From: Fundidesulfovibrio putealis DSM 16056
GTDB lineage: Bacteria > Desulfobacterota > Desulfovibrionia > Desulfovibrionales > Desulfovibrionaceae
Direction: 5' to 3'
DNA: 64,000 nucleotides
NCBI RefSeq assembly: GCF_000429325.1
Contig: NZ_AUBQ01000006.1
Span: 62,001 to 126,000, forward strand
Shown piece after piece: positions 17,463-26,596 of this stretch (the stretch's first letter is position 1; each line of letters opens with the position of its first letter). The position numbers and the translations under genes were made by a program. The notes under the pieces were generated by a model that saw only the letters and a program-made list of their open reading frames with translations, ran no database searches and was not told the DNA's origin.

Positions 17463-20450
17463 TTACCAGTCGAGCGTTGCCTTGAAGGCGTCGGCCAGCG
17501 TTTCCACGTCTTCGCTCAGGACGGCCTCTCCGCCGCATGTCACAACCAGCTTGCCGCTGTCGGTAACGCGCCCGATGGGGGCCATCCACTGCCCGGCAAA
17601 GACCTTCTCGAAGCTGGGCACGTTGCCGGAGGGCACGCTCACCACGAAGCGCGAGTGGCTCTCCGAGTAGAGTGTCTCCAGGGGCGAGACGCAGTCGGAG
17701 CTTACGGGCACGCGGGAGAGGTCCACCTCCGCGCCGAGCCTGCCGCCCACGCACATCTCGGCCAGGGCCACGGCCAGTCCGCCGTCGGAGCAGTCGTGGC
17801 AGGCGTTCAGCAGCTTGCCCTGTGCGGCCTTGCGCACGCTCTGGTAGCGCTTCCTGGCGGACAGCGCGTCCACCTGGGGCACGGCGGCGCTGACGAAACC
17901 GAGCTCGTCGGCCAGCTCTGAGCCGCCCAGTTCCGGGCGGGTCAGGCCCAGCACGTAGATCACGTCCCCTGCCTGCTTGAAGTCGGAGGTCATGGCCTGG
18001 GAGGCGTCGGGGATCACGGACATGGCCGTGAAGAGCACCGTGGGCGGGATGGAGATCTTCTCACCGCCGCCGGTGTAGTCGTTCTTCATGGAGTCCTTGC
18101 CGGAGACGCAGGGCACGCCGTAGGCGTGGCAGAAGTGGGCCAGGGCCTGGTTGGCGCGCACCAGCTGGGCCAGCTTGTACTTGCCGTCCGGGGTCTTTTC
18201 GGACTGGACCGGGTCGCACCAGCAGAAGTTGTCCACGCCCGCCATGTGGGCCAGGTCTCCGCCGGCGGCCACGGCGTTGCGCACGGCCTCGTCGATGGCC
18301 CCGGCCATCATCCAGTAAGCGTCCAGGTCGGAGTATTTGGGGCAGATGCCGTGGGAGAGCACCAGGGCCTCCTTGCGCCCGAGCACCGGGCGCATCACGG
18401 CGGCGTCGGCCGGGCCGTCGCGCTCCACGCCCACCAGGGGCTTGACCACGCTCGCGCCCTTCACCTCATGGTCGTACTGGCGGATCATGTACTCCTTGGA
18501 GCAGATGTTCAGCCTGCCCAGCATGCGCCTGAGCAGTCCGCCATGATCCACGGACGCCGGGGCCGGGGTCTCCTTGACGGCGGGGCGCTCCCAGACGGCG
18601 TCCAGCACCATGCGCGGGGTTCCCTCGTGCAGAAAATCCATGTCCAGCAGAGCCACGGGCTTGTCGCCGTAGGTGACCGCGAAAATGCCCGTGTCGGTGA
18701 ACGTGCCGAGCGCAGTGGCTTCCACGTCCATTTCGGCGGCCAATGCCAGGAAGCGTTCGATCTGGTCCGGCCCCACGGCCACGGTCATGCGCTCCTGCGC
18801 CTCGGACAGCAGGATCTCCCAGGGGCGCAGGCCGTCGTACTTGAGCGGGGCCTTGGACAGGTCCAGAAGCGCGCCGCCGGAGTCGCCCGCCATCTCGCCA
18901 ACAGACGAGGACAGGCCGCCAGCGCCGTTGTCGGTGATGGCGTGGTACAGGCCCATGTCGCGGGCGCGCATGAGGAAATCGTACATCTTGCGCTGGGTGA
19001 TGGGGTCGCCGATCTGCACCGCCGTGGCCGGGGAGCCCTCGTGCAGTTCCTCGGACGAGAAGGTCGCGCCGTGGATGCCGTCCTTGCCGATGCGTCCGCC
19101 GGTCATGACGATGATGTCGCCGGGCAGGGCGCGCTTGTCCTGGCTGGGCTTGCCGTTAACCAGGGCGGGCATGATGCCCACGGTGCCGCAAAACACCAGG
19201 GGCTTGCCCAGAAAGCGTTCGTGGAACACCACCGAGCCGTTCACCGTGGGGATGCCGGACTTGTTGCCGCCGTGCTCCACGCCCTCGCGCACGCCTTCCA
19301 TCACCCGGCGGGGGTGCAAAAGGCGCGGGGGCAGGGGCTGGTCGTAGAAGGGCGAGGCGAAGCAGAACACGTCGGTGTTGCACAAAAGGTTCGCGCCCAT
19401 TCCGGTGCCCATGGGGTCGCGGTTGACGCCGACGATGCCGGTCAGGGCTCCGCCGTAGGGGTCCAGGGCGGAGGGAGAGTTGTGGGTCTCCACCTTGACG
19501 CACAGGTGGTGGTCGTCGGTGAAGCGGATCACGCCCGCGTTGTCCTTGAACACGGACAGGCAGATGTCGGACGCGCCCATGTTCCTGCGGATGGTCGATG
19601 TGGAGCCCTGCACGTAGGTCTTGTAGAGGCTCTTGATGGATTCTTTCCGGCCCGTCTCGGTGTTCTCGTACTCGATGTCGGCGGCGAAGATCTTGTGCTT
19701 GCAGTGCTCGGACCAGGTCTGGGCCAGCACTTCGAGTTCGGCGTCGGTGGGGTGCGCGCCCAGCCCGGCGGCCTTGCGAGCCGCTGTGACTTCGGGGCGG
19801 GCGTAGTGGGCGCGGATGGCCTGCATTTCTTCCAGCGAGAGCGCCAGCACGTTCTCGCGCGAGAAGGCCATGAGCTCCTCGTCGGACATGGCGGACAGGT
19901 CGATGGCCGCCACCTCGTCCAGGGACTGGCCCGTGACCTGGGCGGCCTTGGCCTCGAAGCCGGGCTTTTCGGCCCACTCGGCGGCGGACTTTATCTCGAA
20001 GCGCTGGATCAGCTCGTTGCACAGGTGGTCGCGGGCGATGTGCTCCACGGTCTCGCGCGAGAGCTGGCCGCGCAGGGCGTACTGGCTGGAGGCGTATACG
20101 GCCAGGGACTTGGCCTGCTGGCGGCTGAGGCCCAGCACCAGGGCCAGGGTCTCGCGCGCGGTGCGGCCCTCGTTGTCGGTGACGCCGGGGCGCAGGCCCA
20201 CCTCCACGATCCAGTCGAAGCCCGAGGCCAGCGGCGTAAGCGACGCAACGTGGGAGACGGGGTCGTGCAGGGCAGCTGCTTCGACAACTTTTTCCAGGTC
20301 CTGCCTGGAGAGACCGGCCACGGTGTAGGTCTTGACTACGGACGCGTCGTCCACGGGCACTCCCAGTTCGTGGGTGATGCGCATGGCGGCGCGGCGGCCG
20401 GGAACGTCAGGAAGGTTGGACTTGGGAGCTACTTCAACCCGAAAAAGCAT
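17463..20450 (-). CDS. purL: phosphoribosylformylglycinamidine synthase, PurS-PurL fused form without glutaminase
   Basis: Makes FGAM from FGAR, ATP and ammonia in purine synthesis. The 995-residue protein has a PurS-like N-terminal region followed by two PurM/PurL-type halves; HLCVKVETHNSPSALDPYGGA and DNGAGGLSSSVGEMAGDSGG are visible. It ends right after the second AIRS-like domain. The GATase domain of the ~1,290-residue E. coli type is absent, yet it is much longer than the ~740-residue PurL of the PurSLQ complex. A separate PurQ must supply ammonia, and none is encoded in this window. Its own terminator follows. Confidence 0.95.
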   Translation of the reverse strand: MLFRVEVAPKSNLPDVPGRRAAMRITHELGVPVDDASVVKTYTVAGLSRQDLEKVVEAAALHDPVSHVASLTPLASGFDWIVEVGLRPGVTDNEGRTARETLALVLGLSRQQAKSLAVYASSQYALRGQLSRETVEHIARDHLCNELIQRFEIKSAAEWAEKPGFEAKAAQVTGQSLDEVAAIDLSAMSDEELMAFSRENVLALSLEEMQAIRAHYARPEVTAARKAAGLGAHPTDAELEVLAQTWSEHCKHKIFAADIEYENTETGRKESIKSLYKTYVQGSTSTIRRNMGASDICLSVFKDNAGVIRFTDDHHLCVKVETHNSPSALDPYGGALTGIVGVNRDPMGTGMGANLLCNTDVFCFASPFYDQPLPPRLLHPRRVMEGVREGVEHGGNKSGIPTVNGSVVFHERFLGKPLVFCGTVGIMPALVNGKPSQDKRALPGDIIVMTGGRIGKDGIHGATFSSEELHEGSPATAVQIGDPITQRKMYDFLMRARDMGLYHAITDNGAGGLSSSVGEMAGDSGGALLDLSKAPLKYDGLRPWEILLSEAQERMTVAVGPDQIERFLALAAEMDVEATALGTFTDTGIFAVTYGDKPVALLDMDFLHEGTPRMVLDAVWERPAVKETPAPASVDHGGLLRRMLGRLNICSKEYMIRQYDHEVKGASVVKPLVGVERDGPADAAVMRPVLGRKEALVLSHGICPKYSDLDAYWMMAGAIDEAVRNAVAAGGDLAHMAGVDNFCWCDPVQSEKTPDGKYKLAQLVRANQALAHFCHAYGVPCVSGKDSMKNDYTGGGEKISIPPTVLFTAMSVIPDASQAMTSDFKQAGDVIYVLGLTRPELGGSELADELGFVSAAVPQVDALSARKRYQSVRKAAQGKLLNACHDCSDGGLAVALAEMCVGGRLGAEVDLSRVPVSSDCVSPLETLYSESHSRFVVSVPSGNVPSFEKVFAGQWMAPIGRVTDSGKLVVTCGGEAVLSEDVETLADAFKATLDW

Positions 20451-20632
20451 GGCGGATGTCCTCGCGGAGAGTGTTCTGATTTTGCGGCCTGTGCCGGTGC
20501 GCCTATGCGCGCGGCAGGCCGGTCATGACGCGCCCCGGAGCGTCTTTGGGCTACCGGGGCGAAACTTGGTCCGTTCATTCGCAGTGAATTTCAGGGCGGC
20601 GCGGCCAGCTTCCGCCTGCCCGAAGGGAGCCG

Positions 20633-23134
20633 TCAGGAAGCGTTCTCCTCCGGAGCCCAGAGGTTGCGGCGTCCGCCCTGGTTCTTGGCGTTGTAGGACG
20701 CCTTGTCCGCGCGCCTAAGCAGCGACGAGGGGGATTCGTCCGTACCCAGCATGGCCATGCCGCAGCTCATCCCCAGGGTGCCCTCGAAGTGCTCCTCGAT
20801 GGCCGAGCCGATGCGCTTGGCCAGATTCTCCAACTGGGGAGGCTCGATCTCTGTGACCACCACGGCGAACTCGTCCCCGCCGTAGCGGCAGGGGTAGTCC
20901 ATGCCCACGCGCAGCCTGGATTTTATGATGCGCGACACCGTGCGCAGGGCGTCGTCGCCTGCCTGGTGCCCCTGGCTGTCGTTTATGGCCTTGAAGCGGT
21001 CCAGGTCGAAGAACAGGATGCCCATGCGCCGTCCCGTGCGTTTGGAGCGCTGGGCTTCCCGGTCCAGGATCACGTGGAACTGGTAGTGGTTCAAAAGCCC
21101 GGTCAGGCCGTCGAACAGGGCCAGGCGTTTGAGCTTCTCCTCAAGGCGGCGCACCACGGTTATGTCTCGGCCCACCACCAGCCACTGGCGCTGCGAGCCG
21201 GGGCTCTTGGGCAGCGGCGAGAAGACCAGCTCCAGGGTGTGCCCCAGGTCCTCGCCCACGGAGAGGACGGTCTCCACCGGACCGGGAGCGCCCGAGAGCA
21301 TGTCCGGACCCCAGCCCCCCTGGTGGCTGGACACGGGCTTGGCCGCCTGGAACAGGTTCTTCTCCAGAAGCTGTGAGACGCGGGGGGAGGCAAAGGTGAT
21401 GCGCCCGGTGTGGTCGATGGTGAACACGGCGTCTCGCATGGAGCGCACCAGTTTCTCCAAAAATTCCCCTTGCTTGAGAGCCTTGAACTCCCAGCCGGAA
21501 ACCAGGCTTACGTCTTCGAGGAAGAGAAGGATCTCGTCGCGGCCCTGCCACAGGCGCTTTTCGGCCGCCAGATAGACGCAGGCGTCGCGGTCATGGTGCT
21601 CGCCCTGCCAGAGGCAGAAGATCTTGTGCAGCGACGTGCTGGCCGGGTCGGACAGGAAGCCTTCCCACTGGGAGTCGCGGGAGAAGTCCTTGCCTTCGCC
21701 GAGCGCGGTCCAGAGGTCCTTGCCCCGGCTGTTCTCCGGGAGGTTCAGGAAGGTCCGCAAGCGCTGGTTGATCTCAAGGATCGCGCCCTTGGGCGAGAGC
21801 CTGGCCACGCCCACGGGCAGTTGGTCCAGGGTATGGGCTTTCAGCTCCAGCACGGTCTGGCGCAGGGCGAAATGCTCGTAGCTCTGGCTGAAGAAGCGCA
21901 TGTAGAGGGCAACCTGCCGGATTGTCTCCTCGGTGAGACCCTTGCGCGACAGGCGCAATTCACCCATGACGCGCCCCTCGGCGGTGACGGCGTACGAGAG
22001 CGCCTTTGAGGTGTTCCAGGGCAGCGATTCGTAGCCGTTCTGGGCTTTGGCGTGAACGATGCCCCCCTCCGGCGTGCAGGAGAAGAGGTCCCAGTCGTGG
22101 TATTCGGGGACGCCCAGGGCCAGCTCCCAGCTCTCCAGCCCCCATTCCCAGCGCAGGTGGCGCGCCGCCACATTGGCGACGTCGACCTTGCTTCCGGCGG
22201 CCTGGGATATTTCCGAGGCCAGGAAGTGGTACTCCTGCATGAGCTTCACGGTGTGCTGGTAATAGCGTTCGTCGGGGGCGGATTCGGCGATGCCCAGGGT
22301 GGTCAGCACCGACTGGAACCGCTGCGTGCATTTGGTGAGCAGGGCGTCCATGGCCTCGGAGTCCAGCTCCAGGCGGCGCTTGAGCGCGGCCCGGAACAGG
22401 ATGACCGCCGTGGGGTTGGCGGCGGAGGCCAGCTCCATCTCGGACCAGCGCGTGGCGAGGATGATGGCCTGGGTCAGGGGATCGTAGCTGTCGACCGAGT
22501 CGAAATCGTGGTGGTTCTCTATGCAGGCCGGGTTGGGGACCGGGATGCTCAGGTCCTCCAGCAGCTCGGAGGTGAGCTGGCAGTGATCTGTGCGCCAGAG
22601 GTCGCGCTCCTCTTCGATCTGGCCGGGGACGTAGGCGGTGATCACCGGGCCGTGGCTCGCGCCCTGGAACCTGTCGGGGTCGGAGCAGATGAGCAAGAGG
22701 AGCGAGATGTCCTTTAAAAGCGCTGTGAGGTAGGCCTGGTCGGCCATCTCGGGGCAAAGCTTCTCGGCCAGGAGTTCGGCGGCGATGGCCGACCAGATGG
22801 TGAGGCGCCAGTTGGCGAAGAAGTCGATGCCGCGCTTCTTGAAGGCATCGTTCAGGTGCTTCTGGTAGGTGATGGACAGGGCGATCTTGAGTATCTCGCG
22901 GGTGCCCAGGATGGTGGCGGCCCGCTTCAGGTCCGTCACTTTCTGGGCGGAGCCGTAATAGGGCGAGTTGGCCAGGGTGAGCACCGTGGCCGTGAGCACC
23001 GGGTCCATGCCCAGAGTCCTGGCGAGGACCTCGAAGTCGGGGCTGGGCTTGACCGCCTCCTCCAAGAGCTGAAGCATCACCGGCGGGAAGGTGATCTTCA
23101 TGCACTGGCGAAGGGAGGCGATAAGTGTGGTCAT
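20633..23134 (-). CDS. HDOD-PAS-GGDEF signalling protein, predicted diguanylate cyclase
   Basis: An 833-residue cytoplasmic protein. The N-terminal HDOD domain (about 10-210) starts FPPVMLQLLEEAVKPSPDFEVLARTLGMDP. A middle region includes a GAF- or PAS-like part, then PAS segments near 430-500 and 555-660. The C-terminal GGDEF domain contains FDGLTGLLN and an intact YGGDEF, so it should make cyclic di-GMP. An allosteric RxxD inhibitory site is not obvious. It follows the polyprenyl synthase gene after 15 bases on the same strand and could be co-transcribed with the menaquinone genes. Confidence 0.88.
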   Translation of the reverse strand: MTTLIASLRQCMKITFPPVMLQLLEEAVKPSPDFEVLARTLGMDPVLTATVLTLANSPYYGSAQKVTDLKRAATILGTREILKIALSITYQKHLNDAFKKRGIDFFANWRLTIWSAIAAELLAEKLCPEMADQAYLTALLKDISLLLLICSDPDRFQGASHGPVITAYVPGQIEEERDLWRTDHCQLTSELLEDLSIPVPNPACIENHHDFDSVDSYDPLTQAIILATRWSEMELASAANPTAVILFRAALKRRLELDSEAMDALLTKCTQRFQSVLTTLGIAESAPDERYYQHTVKLMQEYHFLASEISQAAGSKVDVANVAARHLRWEWGLESWELALGVPEYHDWDLFSCTPEGGIVHAKAQNGYESLPWNTSKALSYAVTAEGRVMGELRLSRKGLTEETIRQVALYMRFFSQSYEHFALRQTVLELKAHTLDQLPVGVARLSPKGAILEINQRLRTFLNLPENSRGKDLWTALGEGKDFSRDSQWEGFLSDPASTSLHKIFCLWQGEHHDRDACVYLAAEKRLWQGRDEILLFLEDVSLVSGWEFKALKQGEFLEKLVRSMRDAVFTIDHTGRITFASPRVSQLLEKNLFQAAKPVSSHQGGWGPDMLSGAPGPVETVLSVGEDLGHTLELVFSPLPKSPGSQRQWLVVGRDITVVRRLEEKLKRLALFDGLTGLLNHYQFHVILDREAQRSKRTGRRMGILFFDLDRFKAINDSQGHQAGDDALRTVSRIIKSRLRVGMDYPCRYGGDEFAVVVTEIEPPQLENLAKRIGSAIEEHFEGTLGMSCGMAMLGTDESPSSLLRRADKASYNAKNQGGRRNLWAPEENAS

Positions 23135-23149
23135 AGGCGGATGTCCGGG

Positions 23150-24121
23150 TTACTTGTCCCGTTTGGCCATGCCCTCCAGGGCCGCGAGCAACAGCTCTGT
23201 CTCTTCGCTGTCCGGGAAACCGTCCAGGCTTTGTCTGGCCTTGTCCAGGTAGGAGGACGCCATGGCCCTGGTTCTGTCTGCGAAACCGCCGGAGGCAACG
23301 GCTGTTAGTGCCGCTTCCAATTCTACCTCTGGAACTGTGTTCTCTTTGAAGGCTTTTGTAAACCCTTCGCGTGCAGCAGGAGAGAGGCTTTCCAGATAGA
23401 ATATGAGCGGCAGGGTGAGCTTGCCTTCCCGGATGTCGGAGCCCTTGGGCTTGCCCGACACTTCCTTGGGCGAGGTGTAGTCCAGGGCGTCGTCCACCAG
23501 TTGGAAGGCCACGCCCAGGTTCATGCCGTAATCGGCGGCGGCGTCCTGGAGCGCAGCGGGGGCCTCGGCCAGCAGTGCTCCGGCCCGGCAGGCGGACTGG
23601 ATCAGGCAGGCGGTCTTGCCGATGATGATGTCCAGGTAGCCGTCCATGGTCAGGTCCACGTCGCGGATGCGGGCTATTTCCTCGATCTCGCCGCTGGCGG
23701 TGCGCAGGATGGCGTCGGACAGGCAGGCGGTCAGGGAGGGCTTTCCGTAGGCGGCCACCATGGTGTTGGCCAGGGCCAGCAGCACGTCTCCGGCCAGGAT
23801 GGTGTACGTGGCGCCGAAAAGCGTGTGCGCGGCGGGCTGGCCGCGCCGAAGCTCCGCGCCGTCCAGGATGTCGTCGTGGAGCAGGGTGGCCGAATGCAAA
23901 AGCTCCAGGGAACATGCCAGGGGGTAGACGTCGTTTGCCCGGTAGCCCAGGGCGCGCGCGCACAGGATGGTCAGCAGGGGGCGCAGACGCTTGCCGCCCG
24001 CCTTGAGCACGTGCTGCGCCGTGGGCAGCACGTACGGATTGAGCTGCGAGACGTGGCTGCGAAGACATTCCTCTATCAGGGGAAGCTCACGGGACATGTA
24101 CGAGGCGAATTTAAGCATCAT
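23150..24121 (-). CDS. polyprenyl diphosphate synthase
   Basis: Trans-prenyl transferase of 323 residues that builds the isoprenoid tail, probably for menaquinone. Both aspartate-rich motifs are present: LLHDDILD (residues 81-87, D83, D84 and D87) and LVDDALDY near residue 210. GGKRLRPLL at 42-50 binds IPP. It starts 17 bases after the stop of futalosine hydrolase, another menaquinone enzyme. The start (two consecutive ATG codons at 24121) has no strong ribosome-binding site, suggesting coupling to the upstream gene. Chain length cannot be predicted reliably. Confidence 0.9.
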   Translation of the reverse strand: MMLKFASYMSRELPLIEECLRSHVSQLNPYVLPTAQHVLKAGGKRLRPLLTILCARALGYRANDVYPLACSLELLHSATLLHDDILDGAELRRGQPAAHTLFGATYTILAGDVLLALANTMVAAYGKPSLTACLSDAILRTASGEIEEIARIRDVDLTMDGYLDIIIGKTACLIQSACRAGALLAEAPAALQDAAADYGMNLGVAFQLVDDALDYTSPKEVSGKPKGSDIREGKLTLPLIFYLESLSPAAREGFTKAFKENTVPEVELEAALTAVASGGFADRTRAMASSYLDKARQSLDGFPDSEETELLLAALEGMAKRDK

Positions 24122-24138
24122 GATATGGTCTTGTCGGG

Positions 24139-24897
24139 TTATCCCCGGTTTGTCTGGGGCGTCCGCGCCGGGAAAAGCCCGGCCAGCGCGCTCCCAAGGC
24201 CCTCCAGGGCCTGCTTGAGCTTCCAATTGGTCCGGTCGCGCTCTCCAACCCGGTTGGAGATGGTCCGGACTTCCAGAAAAGGCGTCTGGCGTGTGCGGCA
24301 GGCCAGCGCCAGGGCGAAACCTTCCATGCTCTCGGTGAGCGCTCCGTGCCGTTCGGCCATGGCCCGCGCCCGCTCGAAGGAGCCGGTGACGCCCGCCACG
24401 GTCAGGGCCGCACCCCGCCGTACCGTATCGGGCAAGACGAGCCCGAGCTCTGCGGCGTCGTCGTCCGGGGCCAGCTCCAGGGACTGGAGCACCCGCCCGG
24501 CTGCGTCCTCCCACTGGGGGAAGGGAAAGCCCGACGCGTCGGCGGGTTCTTCCCCCGAGACGACGCCGTATTCGGGAAACCCCTCCCGGCTGGCCGCGAC
24601 CACCGACTCCAGCGGCGCGGCAGTCAGATCGAAACTGCCTGCCAGCCCCAGGTTCAGCACGCCGGAAATGTCGTATCGCCCAAGAACAGCGCCCATTTCA
24701 AGCGCCGCGTTCACCGGGCCCACGCCCGTGACCACCAGGAGCGCGTCGCGCCCGAAAATATCCGCAACGGCAGCGCCCCGCTCCGGGACCGCGTATCCGG
24801 CTGCGCCAGCCGATATCCCGGCCAAAGCCGCACGCATCTCGACCGCCGTGGCCGTCACCAGCGCCAGGAGCCGTTTGGGAGCCGGGTGACTGGTCAT
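24139..24897 (-). CDS. mqnB: futalosine hydrolase
   Basis: Nucleosidase-fold enzyme of 252 residues that splits futalosine to dehypoxanthine futalosine and hypoxanthine in the alternative menaquinone pathway. Typical parts are ALVTATAVEMRAAL at the N-terminus, VVTGVGPVNAA (about 55-65), LNLGLAGSFD (about 81-90) and a C-terminal MEGFALALACR before FLEVRTISNRVGERDR. A related 5'-methylthioadenosine nucleosidase is less likely, since ISNRVGERDRTNW is characteristic of MqnB. It is followed by polyprenyl synthase, which supports the menaquinone role. Confidence 0.88.
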   Translation of the reverse strand: MTSHPAPKRLLALVTATAVEMRAALAGISAGAAGYAVPERGAAVADIFGRDALLVVTGVGPVNAALEMGAVLGRYDISGVLNLGLAGSFDLTAAPLESVVAASREGFPEYGVVSGEEPADASGFPFPQWEDAAGRVLQSLELAPDDDAAELGLVLPDTVRRGAALTVAGVTGSFERARAMAERHGALTESMEGFALALACRTRQTPFLEVRTISNRVGERDRTNWKLKQALEGLGSALAGLFPARTPQTNRG

Positions 24898-24925
24898 GCT
24901 CGGCGTTTCCTGTCAAAGCGCCGGG

Positions 24926-25150
24926 TCAGATCTTTCTGACCACGGCCACGAATTTCCCCAGGCCGATGTCTCGCAACTCGATGATTTCCGATTTGCGGTG
25001 CTGCGACACCAGCTCCAGCTTGCGTTTCTGTTGCGGGCATATCTCCACCTCGATCAGCCCGCCGCTCTCCAGGGCCTTGAGAAGCGAACTCGCTTCCAGA
25101 AAGCCCTTTCAGCAGTCGCCCGAGCAGTCGAGGCGGGGAATAGGGTCCAC
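24926..25150 (-). CDS. predicted selenoprotein: TusA-family sulfurtransferase-like protein, UGA = Sec14
   Basis: A 74-residue protein if the in-frame TGA at 25109-25111 is read as selenocysteine. The GTG start at 25150 has GGAGG seven bases upstream and begins two bases after the stop of the dehydrogenase gene. The N-terminus, LDCSGDC-Sec-KGFLEA, aligns with the TusA pattern LDxxGxxCPxP, so Sec14 replaces the catalytic Cys. The rest (SLLKALESGG, LIEVEIC, GKFVAVVRKI) fits the TusA beta-alpha-beta-alpha-beta fold. A SECIS-like hairpin lies directly downstream. Reading TGA as stop would give only 13 residues, with no other start for the conserved remainder. Function in sulfur or selenium transfer is inferred. 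Confidence 0.8.
25071..25107 (-). promoter_or_regulatory. bacterial SECIS-like hairpin downstream of UGA
   Basis: Starting one base after the UGA, AGGGC pairs with GCCCT (5 bases). An inner stem GAAGCG / CGCTTC (6 bases) closes an AGTT loop. The loop G, followed by U, is 20 bases after the UGA, in the range seen for SelB-dependent bacterial SECIS elements. The whole element is inside the coding frame. Confidence 0.7.
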
Positions 25151-25151
25151 G

Positions 25152-26465
25152 CTACAGCCTCCAGTAGTCCAGTCCGCCCTCGGTCAGGGCCTTTCTGTCC
25201 AGGGTGCCACGGATGTCCATGACCAGCCCGCCCCGGGGGGCGGCGAAGCGCTTTGCGAGGTCCCCGGCGGGTGTCGCTTTGTAGGACTGATGCCCCACGG
25301 CCACGATGAGCGCCTCGAGATTCGTGAACTCCTCCAGGGGCGAGAGCGTCAGGCCGTATTCGTGCATGGCCTCTTCCGGGTCGGCCATTGGATCGTGCAC
25401 CAGCACGCGCACGCCGTACTCCTCGAGCTCGCGGATCACGTCCACCACCTTGGTGTTGCGAAGGTCCGGGACGTTCTCCTTGAAGGTGAGGCCCCACACA
25501 CCCACGGTGGCCCCGCTGACTGGCCGCTTGGCCGCGATCAGGCGCTTGATGCACACTTCGGCCACGTGCTTGCCCATGGAGTCGTTGATGCGCCTGCCTG
25601 CCAGGATCACCTGCGGGTGCAGGCCCAGGCCCTCGGCCAGAAAAGTCAGGTAATAGGGGTCCACGCCGATGCAGTGGCCGCCCACCAGGCCGGGCCGGAA
25701 GGGCAGGAAGTTCCATTTGGACCCGGCGGCCTCCAGCACCTCCAGGGTGTCGATGCCGACTTTCTCGCAGATGAGGGCCAGCTCGTTCATGAGGGCGATG
25801 TTCAGGTCGCGCTGGGTGTTCTCGATGATCTTCGCGGCCTCGGCCACCTTGATGGAGCTGGCCCGGTGCACCCCGGCCCGAACCACCGTGCCGTAGACCT
25901 GGCAGAGCAGTTCGCGCACCTCGTCGGTCTGTCCGGCCACCACCTTGACGATGGTTTCCAGGGTGTTGACCTTGTCGCCGGGGTTGATGCGCTCGGGGGA
26001 GTAGCCGATGAAGAAGTCCTGTCCGCCCTTGAGCCCGGAGTGCTCCTCCAGGAGCGGCAGGCAGATTTCCTCGGTCAGGCCGGGATAGACGGTGGACTCG
26101 AACACCACCACGCTGCCCTTGGCGAGGTTCTTGCCCACGGTGACGGATGCGGAGCGCACCGGGTGCAGGTCAGGGCTGCGGTGGGAGTCGATGGGGGTGG
26201 GCACCGCCACGATGACCACGCCGCACTGCGCGATGCGGGCCGGATCACAGGTATATTCAATGGGATTGGCGACCAGGGCGGCGTTGTCCACCTCGCCCGT
26301 GTCGTCGAAGCCCTGGCGCAGGCGATCGATGCGCCGCGCGGAAATATCGAAGCCGACAACGGCGAAATGTCTGGCGAGAGCAACGGCCAGCGGCAGGCCC
26401 ACATACCCCAGGCCGACAATCGCGATGGATGTCTTGCGGGAGTTCAGTTCCTCGAACGTGACCAT
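25152..26465 (-). CDS. UDP-N-acetylhexosamine 6-dehydrogenase (WbpA/TviB type)
   Basis: NAD-dependent nucleotide-sugar dehydrogenase of 437 residues that oxidises C6 of a UDP-sugar to the uronate for surface polysaccharide. The Rossmann motif VGLGYVGLPLAVAL is at the N-terminus. The middle domain has NTQRDLNIALMNELA, and the catalytic region is GLVGGHCIGVDPYYL. The C-terminal NAD domain includes WGLTFKENVPDLRNTK. This pattern favours the WbpA/TviB group over UDP-glucose dehydrogenase. The start at 26465 is supported by GGAG seven bases upstream. The tiny gap to the next gene suggests a shared message. Confidence 0.88.
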   Translation of the reverse strand: MVTFEELNSRKTSIAIVGLGYVGLPLAVALARHFAVVGFDISARRIDRLRQGFDDTGEVDNAALVANPIEYTCDPARIAQCGVVIVAVPTPIDSHRSPDLHPVRSASVTVGKNLAKGSVVVFESTVYPGLTEEICLPLLEEHSGLKGGQDFFIGYSPERINPGDKVNTLETIVKVVAGQTDEVRELLCQVYGTVVRAGVHRASSIKVAEAAKIIENTQRDLNIALMNELALICEKVGIDTLEVLEAAGSKWNFLPFRPGLVGGHCIGVDPYYLTFLAEGLGLHPQVILAGRRINDSMGKHVAEVCIKRLIAAKRPVSGATVGVWGLTFKENVPDLRNTKVVDVIRELEEYGVRVLVHDPMADPEEAMHEYGLTLSPLEEFTNLEALIVAVGHQSYKATPAGDLAKRFAAPRGGLVMDIRGTLDRKALTEGGLDYWRL

Positions 26466-26596
26466 TCTGTATCTCCATTCTGGTATCAGGGGAGAAGCGT
26501 CATTACAGGACTTTCCCCCCGGCATCAAGCCGACCTGGGCGGGCGGACATGCCCTGCGGGCTGGACAGAACGACGCCCTGGGTCTACTTTCTTCGG

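Noticed and set aside
18126-20528. 800-codon open frame opposite purL
   Set aside because: Antisense shadow caused by codon bias; composition is low-complexity and purL is fully conserved.
24926-25150. The interrupted small gene as a frameshifted pseudogene
   Set aside because: The frame is kept across the TGA, start and stop signals are good, the protein fold is complete and the TGA falls exactly on the catalytic position with a SECIS-like hairpin after it.
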